Assembly: GCA_963082875.1 (NCBI GenBank)
Contig: OY720099.1
Location: forward strand, 9,734,001 to 9,798,000
Reading direction: 5' to 3'
Origin: Corella eumyota
Taxonomy: Eukaryota > Chordata > Ascidiacea > Phlebobranchia > Corellidae
DNA: 64,000 nucleotides
Of this stretch, positions 15,001 through 28,212 are shown piece by piece (position 1 is the stretch's first letter; each line of letters begins with the position of its first letter). The notes under the pieces were generated by a model. It made no database searches, was not told the DNA's origin, and saw only the letters and a program-made list of their open reading frames with translations. Both the position numbers and the translations under genes were made by a program.

Positions 15001-17960
15001 CCTCATCATCCTTATCATTCTCATAATCCTCATTATCTTCATCATCCTTAACTTCCTCACCATCTTCACCATTCTCCCCATCCTTACCATCCCTACCTTC
15101 CTAAACATCCTCACCATCCTCAACATTCTCACCATCTTATCCATCCTCACTATTTATACCATACTCATCATCCTCACCGTCCTTACCATCTTTATCATAC
15201 TCATCATCCTCATCAACCTTATCATCCTCATCATCCTCATTATCCTCATCATCATCATCAACCTTATCATCCTCATCATCCACATCATCCTCATCATCCT
15301 TATCATCCTGAACATCTTTTCCAACTTCACCATTCTCATCATCCTCATCATCTTCACCATCCTCAAGATCTTCACCATCCTCACTGTCCTATCAATCCGC
15401 ACCAACCTCACCATCCTCACCATCCTTATCACCCTCATCATTCTCATCATCCTCATTATTCTTATCTTCCTCATCATCCTCATCATATTAATCATCCTTA
15501 TCATCCTCATCATCTTTATCATCTTCAACATCCTCATCATCTTCATTATCCTCATCATCTTCACCTTCCTCACCATCTTCACCATCCTCACCATCCTCAC
15601 CGTCCTCATCATCCTCATCATCCTTATCATCCTTATCATCCTCATCATCTTCAACATCCTCATCATCTTCATTATCCTCATCATTCTCATCATTCTCACC
15701 ATCCTCACCATCCTCACCGTCCTCATCATCCTCATCATCCTTATCATCCTTATCATTCTCATCATCTTCATCATCCTCATCATCTTTATCATCCTCATCA
15801 TCCTCATCATATTCATCATCCTCATTATCCTCATCATCCTTATCATAATTATTATCCTCATCATCCTCATCATCCTAATCATCCTCAACATCCTCACCAT
15901 CCTCACCATCTTAACAATCCTCACCATCCTTACCATCCTCACCATTTTTACCATCCTCACCATCCTCACCATCCTCACCATCCTTACCATCCTCACCTTC
16001 CACAACATCCTCACCATCCTCACCATCTTCACCATCCTCACAATCCTCACCATCATCACCATCCTCACCAACTTTATCATCCTTATCATCCTCATCATCC
16101 TTATCATCCTTATCATCCTCATCATCCTCATCATATTCATCATCTTCATCATCCTCATCATCTTCACCATCCTCACCATCCTCTCCATCCTCATCATCCT
16201 CATCATCCTCATCATCCTCACCATCCTTATCATCCTCACCATCCTCACCATCCTTACCATCCTCACTATCCTCACAATCCTCACCACCCTCACCATCCTC
16301 ACGATCCACCCCATCCGCAACATTCTCACTATCCTCACCATCCTCACCAACCTAACCATCCTCACCATCCTCATCATCCTTATCACCCTCATTATCCTCA
16401 TCATTCTCATTATCCTCATCATCCTTATAATCCTCACCATCCTCATCATCCTCATCATCCTCAGCATCCTTATCATCCTCACCATCCTCTCCATCCTCAT
16501 CATCCTTATCATCCTCATAATCCTCATCATCTTCATCATCCTCATCATCCTTAACATCCACACCATCTTCACCATCCTCCCCATCCTCACCATCCTTACA
16601 TTTCTAAACATCCTCACCATCCTCAACATCCTCACCATCCTAACCATCCTCACTATTTTTACCATCTTCACCATCCTCACCGTCCTCACAATCTTTATCA
16701 TCCTCATCATTCTCATTATCCTCATCATCCTCATCATCTTCATCATCCTCATCATCCACATCATCCTCATCAACCTTATCATCCTCATCATCCACATCAC
16801 CCTCATCATCCTCATCTTCCTCATCATCCTGAGCATCTTCTCCAACTTCACCATCTTCACGATCCTCACCATCCTCACTGTCCTCTCAATCCGTACCATC
16901 CTCTTCATCCTCATCCTCCTCATCATTCTTATCATCATCAACATTCTCACCATCCTCACCATCTTTACCATTCTCACCATCCTCACCATCCTCACCATCC
17001 TCACTATCCTCCCCATCCGCAGCATCCTCACTATCCTCACCATCCTCACCAACCTCACCATCCTCACCATCCTCATCATCCTTATTACCTTTATCATCCT
17101 CATCATCCTCATCATTCTCATTATCCTCATTATCCTTATAATCCTCACCATTCTCATCATCATCATCATCCTCATCAACCTCATCATCCTCTTCATCTTC
17201 ATCATCCTTATCTTTCTCATAATCCTCATTATCTTCATCATCCTTAACATCCTCACCATCTTCACCATTCTCCCCAACCTCACCATCCCTACCTTCCTAA
17301 ACATCCTCACCATCCTCAACATTCTCACCATCCGATCCATCCTCACTATTTATATCATCCTCATCATCCTCACCGTCCTTACCATCTTTATCATACTCAT
17401 CATCCTCATCATCCTTATCGTCCTCATCATCCTCATTATCCTCATCATCCTCATCAACCTTATCATCCTCTTCATCCACATCATCCTCATCATCCTTATC
17501 ATCCTGAACATCTTTTCCAACTTCACCATTCTCATCATCCTTATCATCTTCACCATCTTCAAGATCCTCACTGTCTTATCAATCCGCACCAACCTCTTCA
17601 TCATCATTATCATCATCTTCATCATTCTTATCATCCACAACATTCTCATCATCCTCACCATCCTCACCATCCTCAACATCCTCACCATCTTTACCAACCT
17701 CACCATCCTCACCATCCTTATCACCTTCATCATCCTCATCATCCTTATCATCCTCATAATCCTCATCATCTTCATCATCCTTAACATCCTCACCATCTTC
17801 ACCATTCTCCCCATCCTCACCATCCCTACCTTCCTAAACATCCTCACCATCCTCAACATTCTCACCATCCTATCCATCCTCACTATTTATACCATCCTCA
17901 TCATCTTTACCGTCCTTACCATCTTTATCATCCTCATTATCCTCATCATCCTCATTATCC
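12085..17960. repeat. Left-family HOR block, copy 2 (L2, truncated right)
   Basis: It matches 1 to about 5.82 kb. Position 1 aligns with 12085 and the landmark CACCCCTTCCGCAAC is shared at an offset of 12084. The offset grows stepwise to 12102, 12120, 12129 and 12147 and then falls to 12138, always by 9 or 18 bases, so the copies differ by whole units. CTATTTATACC landmarks lie at 13236, 15150, 17346 (variant TATTTATATC) and 17883. At about 17.95 kb the block switches to sequence of the 1.2-kb type instead of continuing as 5.8 kb does. It may extend left of 12085, where window position 1 prevents comparison. Confidence 0.88.
15150..17345. repeat. 2196-bp HOR subunit, copy 2
   Basis: This is the exact-length copy of the 3012 subunit within L2, at an offset of 12138. 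The landmark at its right end carries a C-to-T change (TATTTATATC) that is shared with the third copy at 21903 but absent from the first at 5208. Copies 2 and 3 are therefore each other's closest relatives. Confidence 0.85.
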
Positions 17961-19706
17961 TCATCATCCTCATCAACCTTATCATCCTCATTATCCACAT
18001 CATCCTTATCATTCTTATCATCCTGAACATCTTTTCCAACTTCACCATTCTCATCATCCTCATCATCTTCACCATCCTCAAGATCCTCACCATCCTCACT
18101 GTCCTTTCAATCCGCACCAACCTCTTCATCCTCATCATCATCATCTTCATCATTCTTATCATCCTCAACATTCTCACCATCCTCACCATTTTTACCATCC
18201 TCACCATCCTCACCATCCTCACCATCCTCACCATCCTCACCATCCTCACCATCCTCACCATCCTTACCATCCTCACCTTCCACAACATCCTCACCATCCT
18301 CACCATCTTCACCATCCTCACAATCCTCACCCTCATCACCATCCTCACCGTCCTCACCAACTTTATCATCATTATCATCCTCATCATCCTTATCATCCTC
18401 ATCATCCTCATAATTTTCATCATCCTTATCATCCTCATCATCTTCACCATCCTCACCATCCTCTCCATCCTCATCATCCACATCATCCTCATCATCCTTA
18501 CCATCCTCACCAACCTCACCATCCTCACCATCCTCACTATCCTCATAATCCTCACCATCCTCATCTTCTTCACCATCCTCATCATCTTCTCCATCCTCAT
18601 CATCCTCATCATCCTCATCATCCTCACCATCCTCACCATCCTCACCATCCTCACTATCCTCACCATTCTCACTATCCTCACAATCCTCACCATCCTCACC
18701 ATCCTCACCATCTTTATCATTCTCAACATCCTCACTATCTTCACCATCCTCACCAACCTAACCGTCCTCACCATCCTCATCATCCTTATCACCCTCATCA
18801 TCCTCATCATCCTCATCATTCTCATTATCCTCATCATCCTTATAATCCTCACCATCTTCATCATCCTCATCATCCTCAGCATCCTCATCATCCTCACCAT
18901 CCTCTCCATCCTCATCATCCTTATCATCCTCATAATCCTCATCATCCTCATCATCCTTATCATCCTCATCATCCTTAACATCCTCACAATCTTCACCATC
19001 CTCCTCATCCTCACCATCCCTACATTTCTAAAAATCCTCACCATCCTCAACATCCTCACTATCCTAACCATCTTCACTATTTTTACCATCCTCACCATCC
19101 TCACCGTCCTCACCATCTTTATTATCCTCATCATTCTCATCATCATCATCATCCTCATCATCTTCATCATCCTCATCATCCTCATCATCCTCATCAACCT
19201 TGTCATCCTCATCATCCACATCATCCTCATCATCCTCATCATCCTGAACATCTTCTCCAACTTCACCATTCTCATCATCCTCATCATCTTCACCATCCTC
19301 ACGATCCTCACCATTCTCACTGTCTTCTCAATCCGCACCATCCTCTTCATCCTCATTATCCTCATCATTCTTATCATCCTCAACATTCTCACCATCCTCA
19401 CCATCTTTACCATCCTCACCATCCTCATCATCCTTATCACCCTTATCATCCTCATCATCCTCATAATTCTCATTATCCTCATCATCCTTATAATCTTCAC
19501 CATCCTCATCATCCTCATCATCCTCATCATCCTCATCATCCTCTTCATCCTCTTCATCCTCATCATCCTTATCATTCTCATAATCCTCATTATCTTCATC
19601 ATCCTTAACTTCCTCACCATCTTCACCATTCTCCCCATCCTTACCATCCCTACCTTCCTAAACATCCTCACCATCCTCAACATTCTCACCATCTTATCCA
19701 TCCTCA

Positions 19707-21902
19707 CTATTTATACCATACTCATCATCCTCACCGTCCTTACCATCTTTATCATACTCATCATCCTCATCATCCTTATCATCCTCATCATCCTCATTAT
19801 CCTCATCATCATCATCAACCTTATCATCCTCATCATCCACATCATCCTCATCATCCTTATCATCCTGAACATCTTTTCCAACTTCACCATTCTCATCATC
19901 CTCATCATCTTCACCATCCTCAAGATCTTCACCATCCTCACTGTCCTATCAATCCGCACCAACCTCACCATCCTCACCATCCTTATCACCCTCATCATTC
20001 TCATCATCCTCATTATTCTGATCTTCCTCATCATCCTCATCATATTAATCATCCTTATCATCCTCATCATCTTTATCATCTTCAACATCCTCATCATCTT
20101 CATTATCCTCATCATCTTCACCATCCTCACCATCTTCACCATCCTCACCATCCTCACCGTCCTCATCATCCTCATCATCCTTATCATCCTTATCATCCTC
20201 ATCATCTTCAACATCCTCATCATCTTCATTATCCTCATCATCCTCATCATTCTCACCATCCTCACCATCCTCACCGTCCTCATCATCCTCATCATCCTTA
20301 TCATCCTTATCATTCTCATCATCTTCATCATCCTCATCATCTTTATCATCCTCATCATCCTCATCATATTCATCATCCTCATTATCCTCATCATCCTTAT
20401 CATAATTATTATCCTCATCATCCTCATCATCCTAATCATCCTCAACATCCTCACCATCCTCACCATCTTAACAATCCTCACCATCCTTACCATCCTCACC
20501 ATTTTTACCATCCTCACCATCCTCACCATCCTCACCATCCTTACCATCCTCACCTTCCACAACATCCTCACCATCCTCACCATCTTCACCATCCTCACAA
20601 TCCTCACCATCATCACCATCCTCACCAACTTTATCATCCTTATCATCCTCATCATCCTTATCATCCTTATCATCCTCATCATCCTCATCATATTCATCAT
20701 CTTCATCATCCTCATCATCTTCACCATCCTCACCATCCTCTCCATCCTCATCATCCTCATCATCCTCATCATCCTCACCATCCTTATCATCCTCACCATC
20801 CTCACCATCCTTACCATCCTCACTATCCTCACAATCCTCACCACCCTCACCATCCTCACCATCCACCCCATCCGCAACATTCTCACTATCCTCACCATCC
20901 TCACCAACCTAACCATCCTCACCATCCTCATCATCCTTATCACCCTCATTATCCTCATCATTCTCATTATCCTCATCATCCTTATAATCCTCACCATCCT
21001 CATCATCCTCATCATCCTCAGCATCCTTATCATCCTCACCATCCTCTCCATCCTCATCATCCTTATCATCCTCATAATCCTCATCATCTTCATCATCCTC
21101 ATCATCCTTAACATCCACACCATCTTCACCATCCTCCCCATCCTCACCATCCTTACATTTCTAAACATCCTCACCATCCTCAACATCCTCACCATCCTAA
21201 CCATCCTCACTATTTTTACCATCTTCACCATCCTCACCGTCCTCACAATCTTTATCATCCTCATCATTCTCATTATCCTCATCATCCTCATCATCTTCAT
21301 CATCCTCATCATCCTCATCATCCTCATCAACCTTATCATCCTCATCATCCACATCACCCTCATCATCCTCATCTTCCTCATCATCCTGAGCATCTTCTCC
21401 AACTTCACCATCTTCACGATCCTCACCATCCTCACTGTCCTCTCAATCCGTACCATCCTCTTCATCCTCATCCTCCTCATCATTCTTATCATCATCAACA
21501 TTCTCACCATCCTCACCATCTTTACCATTCTCACCATCCTCACCATCCTCACCATCCTCACTATCCTCCCCATCCGCAGCATCCTCACTATCCTCACCAT
21601 CCTCACCAACCTCACCATCCTCACCATCCTCATCATCCTTATTACCTTTATCATCCTCATCATCCTCATCATTCTCATTATCCTCATTATCCTTATAATC
21701 CTCACCATTCTCATCATCATCATCATCCTCATCAACCTCATCATCCTCTTCATCTTCATCATCCTTATCTTTCTCATAATCCTCATTATCTTCATCATCC
21801 TTAACATCCTCACCATCTTCACCATTCTCCCCAACCTCACCATCCCTACCTTCCTAAACATCCTCACCATCCTCAACATTCTCACCATCCGATCCATCCT
21901 CA
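19707..21902. repeat. 2196-bp HOR subunit, copy 3
   Basis: This is the exact-length copy within L3, 4557 bases from copy 2 and 16695 from copy 1. It shares private changes with copy 2, including TTATTACC near 21640 against TTATCACC in copy 1, and the TATTTATATC right landmark. This supports a later duplication of copy 2. Confidence 0.85.
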
Positions 21903-24900
21903 CTATTTATATCATCCTCATCATCCTCACCGTCCTTACCATCTTTATCATACTCATCATCCTCATCATCCTTATCGTCCTCATCATCCTCATTATCCTC
22001 ATCATCCTCATCAACCTTATCATCCTCATCATCCACATCATCCTCATCATCCTTATCATCCTGAACATCTTTTCCAACTTCACCATTCTCATCATCCTTA
22101 TCATCTTCACCATCTTCAAGATCCTCACTGTCTTATCAATCCGCACCAACCTCTTCATCATCATTATCATCATCTTCATCATTCTTATCATCCACAACAT
22201 TCTCATCATCCTCACCATCCTCACCATCCTCAACATCCTCACCATCTTTACCAACCTCACCATCCTCACCATCCTTATCACCTTCATCATCCTCATCATC
22301 CTTATCATCCTCATAATCCTCATCATCTTCATCATCCTTAACATCCTCACCATCTTCACCATTCTCCCCATCCTCACCATCCCTACCTTCCTAAACATCC
22401 TCACCATCCTCAACATTCTCACCATCCTATCCATCCTCACTATTTATACCATCCTCATCATCTTTACCGTCCTTACCATCTTTATCATCCTCATTATCCT
22501 CATCATCCTTATCATCCTCATCATCCTCATTATCCTCATCATCCTCATCAACCTTATCATCCTCATCATCCTCATCATCCTCATCATCTTCCACATCCTC
22601 ATCATCTTCATTATCCTCATCATCCTCATTATCCTCACCATCCTCACCATCCTCACCGTCCTCATCATCCTCATAATCCTTATCATCCTTATCATCCTTA
22701 TCATCTTCATCATCCTTATCATCCTCATCATCCTCATCATATTCATCATCCTCATTATCCTCATCATCCTCATCATCCTCATCATCCTGAACATCCTCTC
22801 CAACTTCACCATTCTCATCATCCTCATCATCTTCACCATCCTCACGATCCTCACCATCCTCACTCTCCTCTCAATCCGCACCATCCTCTTCATCCTCATC
22901 ATTCTCATCATTCTTATCATCCTCAACATTTTCACCATCCTCACCATCTTTACCATGCTCACCATCCTCACCATCCTTACCATTCTCACCATCTTCCCCA
23001 TCCGCAACATCTTCACTATCCTCACCATCCTCACCATCCTCACCATCCTCACCATCCTCATCATCCTTATCATCCTTATCATCCTCATCATTCTCATCAT
23101 TCTCATTATCCTCATCATCCTTATAATCCTCACCATCCTTATCATCTTCATCATCCTCATCATCCTCATCATCCTCTTCATCCTCATCATCCTTATCATC
23201 CTCATAATCCTCATCATCTTCATCATCCTTAACATCCTCACCATTTTCACCATTCTCCCCATCCTCACCATTCCTACCTTCCTAAACATCCTCACCATCC
23301 TCAACATTCTCACCATCCTATCCATCCTCACTATTTATACCATCCTCATCATCCTTACCGTCCTTACCATCTTTATCATCCTCATTATCCTCATCATCCT
23401 TATCATCCCTATCATCCTCATTATCCTCATCATCCTCATCAACCTTATCATCCTCATCATCCTCATCATCCTCATCATCTTCAACATCCTCATCATCTTC
23501 ATTATCCTCATCATCCTCATCATCCTCACCATCCTCACCATCCTCACCGTCCTCATCATCCTCATAATCCTTATCATCCTTATCATCCTCATCATCTTCA
23601 TCATCCTTATCATCCTCATCATCCTCATCATATTCATCATCCTCATTATCTTCATCATCCTTATCATCATTATTATCCTTATCATCCTTATCATCTTTAC
23701 CATCCTCACCATCCTCACCATCCTCACTATCCTTACTATCTTCTACATCCTCACCATCCTCACCTTCTTCACCATCCCCACCATCCTCATCATTCTCATC
23801 ATCTTCATCATCCTCATCATCTTCACCATTCCCACCATCCTCACCATCTTCACCATCTTCAACATCCTCAATATCCTCACCATCCTTTCCAACCTCACCA
23901 TCTTCATCATCTTCATCACCCTCATCGTCCTCATCATTCTCATCATTCTCATAATCTTCATCATCCCCATCATCCTTAACAACCTTATCATTCTCACCAT
24001 CCTCACCATTCTCAACATTTTCTTGATCCTTTCCATCCTCTCCATCCTTACCATCCTCACCATCCTCTTCATCCTCATCATCCTAATCATACTCATTATC
24101 CTCATCATCCTCATCATCCCCAACATCCTCACCATCCTCACCATCCTCACCATCCTCACCATCCTTACCATCCTCACCATTTTCACCATCCTCACCATCC
24201 TCACCATCCTCACCATCCTCACCATCCTTACCATCCTCACCTTCCTCAACATCCTCACCATCCTCACCATCTTCACAATCCTCACAATCCTCAACATCAT
24301 CACCATCCACACCGTCCTCACCAACTTTATCATCCTTATCATCCTCATCATCCTTATCATCCTCATCATCCTCATCATATTCATCATCCTCATCATCCTC
24401 ATCTTTTTCACCATCCTCACCATCCTCTCCATCCTCATCATCCTCATCATCCTCATCATCCTCACCATCCTCACCATTCTCACCATCCTCACCATCCTCA
24501 CCATCCTCACCATCCTCACTATCTTCACAATTCTTACCATCCTCATCTTCTTCACCATCCTCACCATCCTCTCCATCCTCATCATCCTCATCATCCTCAT
24601 CATTCTTATCATCCTCAACATTCTCACCATTCCCACCATCTTTACCATGCTCACCATCCTCACCATCCTCAACATCTTCACCATCTTCACCAACCTCACC
24701 TGCCTCACCATCCTATTCACCCTCATCATCCTCATCATCCTCATCTTCTTCATTATTTTCATCATGCTTATCTTACTCATCATCCTCATCATATTCATCA
24801 TCCTCATCATCCTCATCATCCTCATTATCTTCATCATCCTCATTATCTTCAACATCCTTATCATCTTCATTATCCTCATCATCCACATCATCCTCACCAT

Positions 24901-25389
24901 TCTCACCATCCTCACCATCCTCACTGTCCTCATCATCCTCATCATCCTTAACATCCTCATCATCTTCATCATCGTCATCATCCTTATCATTCTCATCATC
25001 CTCATCATCCTCACTATCTTCTACATCCTCACCATCCTCACAATCCTCACCATCTTCACCATCCCCAACATCTTCATCATCCTCATCTTCTTCACAATCC
25101 TCACTATCCTCTCTATCCTCATCATACTCATCAACCTCATCATCCTCACCAACCTCACCATCTTCACCATCCTCACCATATTCACTATCCTCACAATCCT
25201 CACCATCCTCACCATCCTCACCATCCTCACCATCTTCACCATCCTCACCATCTTCATCATCCTCATCATTCTCATCATCTTCATTATCTTCATCATCCTT
25301 ATCATCCCCATCATCTTCACCATCCTCACAATCTTCACTATCCTCACCATCCTCACCATCCTCTCCATCCTCTTCATCCTCTCCATCCC

Positions 25390-26813
25390 AACATTCTTCT
25401 CAATTCTCTTCATCCTTACCATCCTCATCATTCTTATCATCCTCATCATCCTCATCATCCTCATCATCCTCAATATTCTTATCTTCCTTAACATTCTCAC
25501 CATCCTCACCATACTCACCATCCTTACCATCTTCATTATCCTCACCTTCCTCACCATCCTCACCATCTTTACCATCCTCACCATCCTCACCATTTCACCA
25601 TCCTCACCATCCTCACCTTCCCTACCACCCTCATAATCTTCATCATCCTCATCATCATCATCATCATCCTCATCATCCTTATTATCCACATCATCCTCAT
25701 TATCCTCATCATCTTCATTATCCTCATCATTCTCAACATCCTCACCATCCTCACAATACTCACCATTATCACTATCCCCACTATCCTCAGCATCCTCACC
25801 ATCTTTACCAGCTTCACCATCCTCACAATCCTTACCATTCTATTCATCCTCTCCATACTAGCCATCCATACCATCCTCACCATCTTCATCATTTTCATTA
25901 TCCTCATCATCTTCAAAATCCTCACCATTGCCACCATCCTCACCATCCTTTCCATCTTCACCATCCTCACCATCCTCACCATCCTAACCATTCTCACCCT
26001 CCTCACCATCCTCAGTTTCCTTACAATCCTCACCATCCTTACCGTCCCCACCGTCCTCACCACCTTCATCATTCTCATCATCCTTATTATCCTCATCATC
26101 CTCATTATCCTCATCATCTTCATCATCCTCATCATCTTCAACATCCTCATCATCTTCATTATCCTCATCATCCACATCATCCTCACCATTCTCACCATCC
26201 TCACCATCCTCACTGTCCTCATCATTCTCATCATCCTTAACTTCCTCATCATCTTCATCATCCTCATCATCCTTATCATTCTCATCATCCTCATCATATT
26301 AATCATCCTCATCATCCTCATCATCCTTATCATCATTATTATCCCCATCATCCTTATCATCCTTTCCATCCTCACCATCCTCACCATCCTCACCATCCTC
26401 ACCATCCTCACCATCCTCACCATCCTCACCATCCTCACCATCCTCACCATCCTCACCATCCTCACCATCCTCACTATCTTCTACATCATCACCATCCTCA
26501 CCATCCTCAGCATCTTCACCATCCCCACCATCTTCACCATCCTCTTTATCCTCATCATCCTCATCATCCTCATCATCCTCATCATCCTCAACATCTTCAC
26601 CATCCTTACCATATTCACTATCCTCACAATCCTCACCATCCTCACCATCCTCACCATCTTCACCATCCTCACCATCTTCATCATCCTCATCATCCTCATC
26701 ATCTTCATTATCATCATCATCCTTATCATCTCCATCATCTTCACCATCCTCACAATCTTCACCATCCTCACCATCCTCACCATCCTTTCCATCCTCTACA
26801 TCCTCTCCATCCT
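25390..26813. repeat. 1.4-kb subunit (1424 bp), L3
   Basis: This is the counterpart of the 8677 subunit, 9 bases longer. Its landmarks are AACATTCTTCTC at 25390, CATTTCACC at 25591, CAGTTTCCTTAC at 26013 and the 12-unit run at 26366. Confidence 0.8.
26366..26473. repeat. Pure 9-bp run, 12 units, L3 copy
   Basis: This is the counterpart of the run at 9644, at an offset of 16722. It has the same 12 units and the same flanks, which points to a recent common origin of L1 and L3 at this locus. Confidence 0.9.
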
Positions 26814-28212
26814 AACATTCCTCTCCATTCTTTTCTTCTTTACCATCCTCACCATCCTCATCATTCTTATCATCCTCATCATCCTCAATATTCTTATCTT
26901 CCTTAACATTCTCACCATCCTCACCATACTCACCATCCTTACCATCTTCACTATCCTCACCTTCCTCACCATCCTCACCATCTTCACCATCCTCACCATC
27001 TTCACCATTTCACCATCCTCACCATCCTCACCATCCTTACCGTCCTTACCACCCTCATTATCTTCATCATCTTCATCATCATCATCATCCTCATCATCCT
27101 TATTATCCTCATCATCCTCATTATCCTCATCATCTTCATTATCCTCATCATTCTCAACATCCTCACCATCTTCACAATACTCACCATTATAACTATCCCT
27201 ACTATCCTCACCATCCTCACCATTTCACCATCCTCACCATCCTCACCATTCTCACCGTCCTTACCACCCTCATTATCTTCATTATCTTCATCATCAACAT
27301 CATCATCCTCATCATCCTTATAATCCTCATCATCCTCATTATCCTCATCATCTTCATTATCCTCATCATCCTCACCATCCTCACCATCCTCACCGTCTTC
27401 ATCATCCTCATCATCCTTATCATCCTCATCATCTTCAACATCCTCATCATCTTTATTATCCTCATCATCCTCATCATCCTCACCATCCTCACCATCCTCA
27501 CCGTCCTCATCATCCTCATCATCCTCATCATCCTTATCATCCTTTTCATCATCCTTATCATTCTCATCATCCTCATCATATTCATCATCCTCATTATCCT
27601 CATCATCCTTATCATCATTATTATCCTCATCATCCTCATCATCCTAATCATCCTCAACATCCTCACCATCCTCACCATCTTCACCATCCTCACCATCCTT
27701 ACCATCCTCACCATTTTTACCATCCTCACCATCCTCACCATCCTCACCATGCTTACCATCCTCACTTTCCACAACATCCTCACCATCCTCACCATCTTCA
27801 CCATCCTCACAATCCTCACCATCATCACCATCCTCACCGTCCTCACCAACTTTATCATCCTTATCATCCTCATCATCCTTATCATCTTCATCATTATAAT
27901 AATATTCATCATCCTCATCATCCCCATCGTCTTCACCATCCTCACCATCCTCTCCATCCTCATCATACTCAACATCCTCATCATCCTCACCATCCTCACC
28001 ATCCTCACCATCCTCATTATCCTCACTATCCACACCATCCTCACCATCCTCACCATCTTCACCATCCTCACCATCTTCATCATCCTCATCATTCTCATCA
28101 TCTTCATTATCTTCATCATCCTTATCATCCCCATCATATTTACCATCCTCACAATCTTCACCATCCTCACCATCCTCACCATCCTCTCCATCCTCTACAT
28201 CCTCTCCATCCT
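26814..28212. repeat. 1.4-kb subunit (1399 bp) spanning the L3 right junction
   Basis: It begins with CTAACATTCCTCTC and has CATTTCACC sites at 27006 and 27221. It crosses the L3 edge at 27988, after which the sequence resembles about 25.2 kb again. The landmark spacing stays close to 1.4 kb across the junction, so the exchange took place in register with this subunit. Confidence 0.75.

Larger units (their letters stand above)
17961..27988. repeat. Left-family HOR block, copy 3 (L3)
   Basis: It matches about 1.2 kb to 11266 of L1. The offset is 16749 at the left, 16695 from about 3.0 to 7.4 kb, 16704 near 8.3 kb and 16722 from 8.87 kb to the end, so every step is a multiple of 9. Landmarks are CTATTTATACC at 19707, 21903 (variant), 22440 and 23331; AACATTC at 25390 and 26814; CAGTTTCC at 26013; and CATTTCACC at 25591, 27006 and 27221. 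Relative to L2 it lacks 90 bases near 19.41 kb. L2 and L3 together form a head-to-tail duplication of about 4.6 kb inside the larger repeat. Confidence 0.87.

Noticed and set aside
13240-15150. Minus-strand Met/Arg/Val repeat frames, many with ATG starts
   Set aside because: CAT in every unit gives an ATG on the minus strand, so starts are unavoidable. The frames end only at landmark variants such as TATTTATA.
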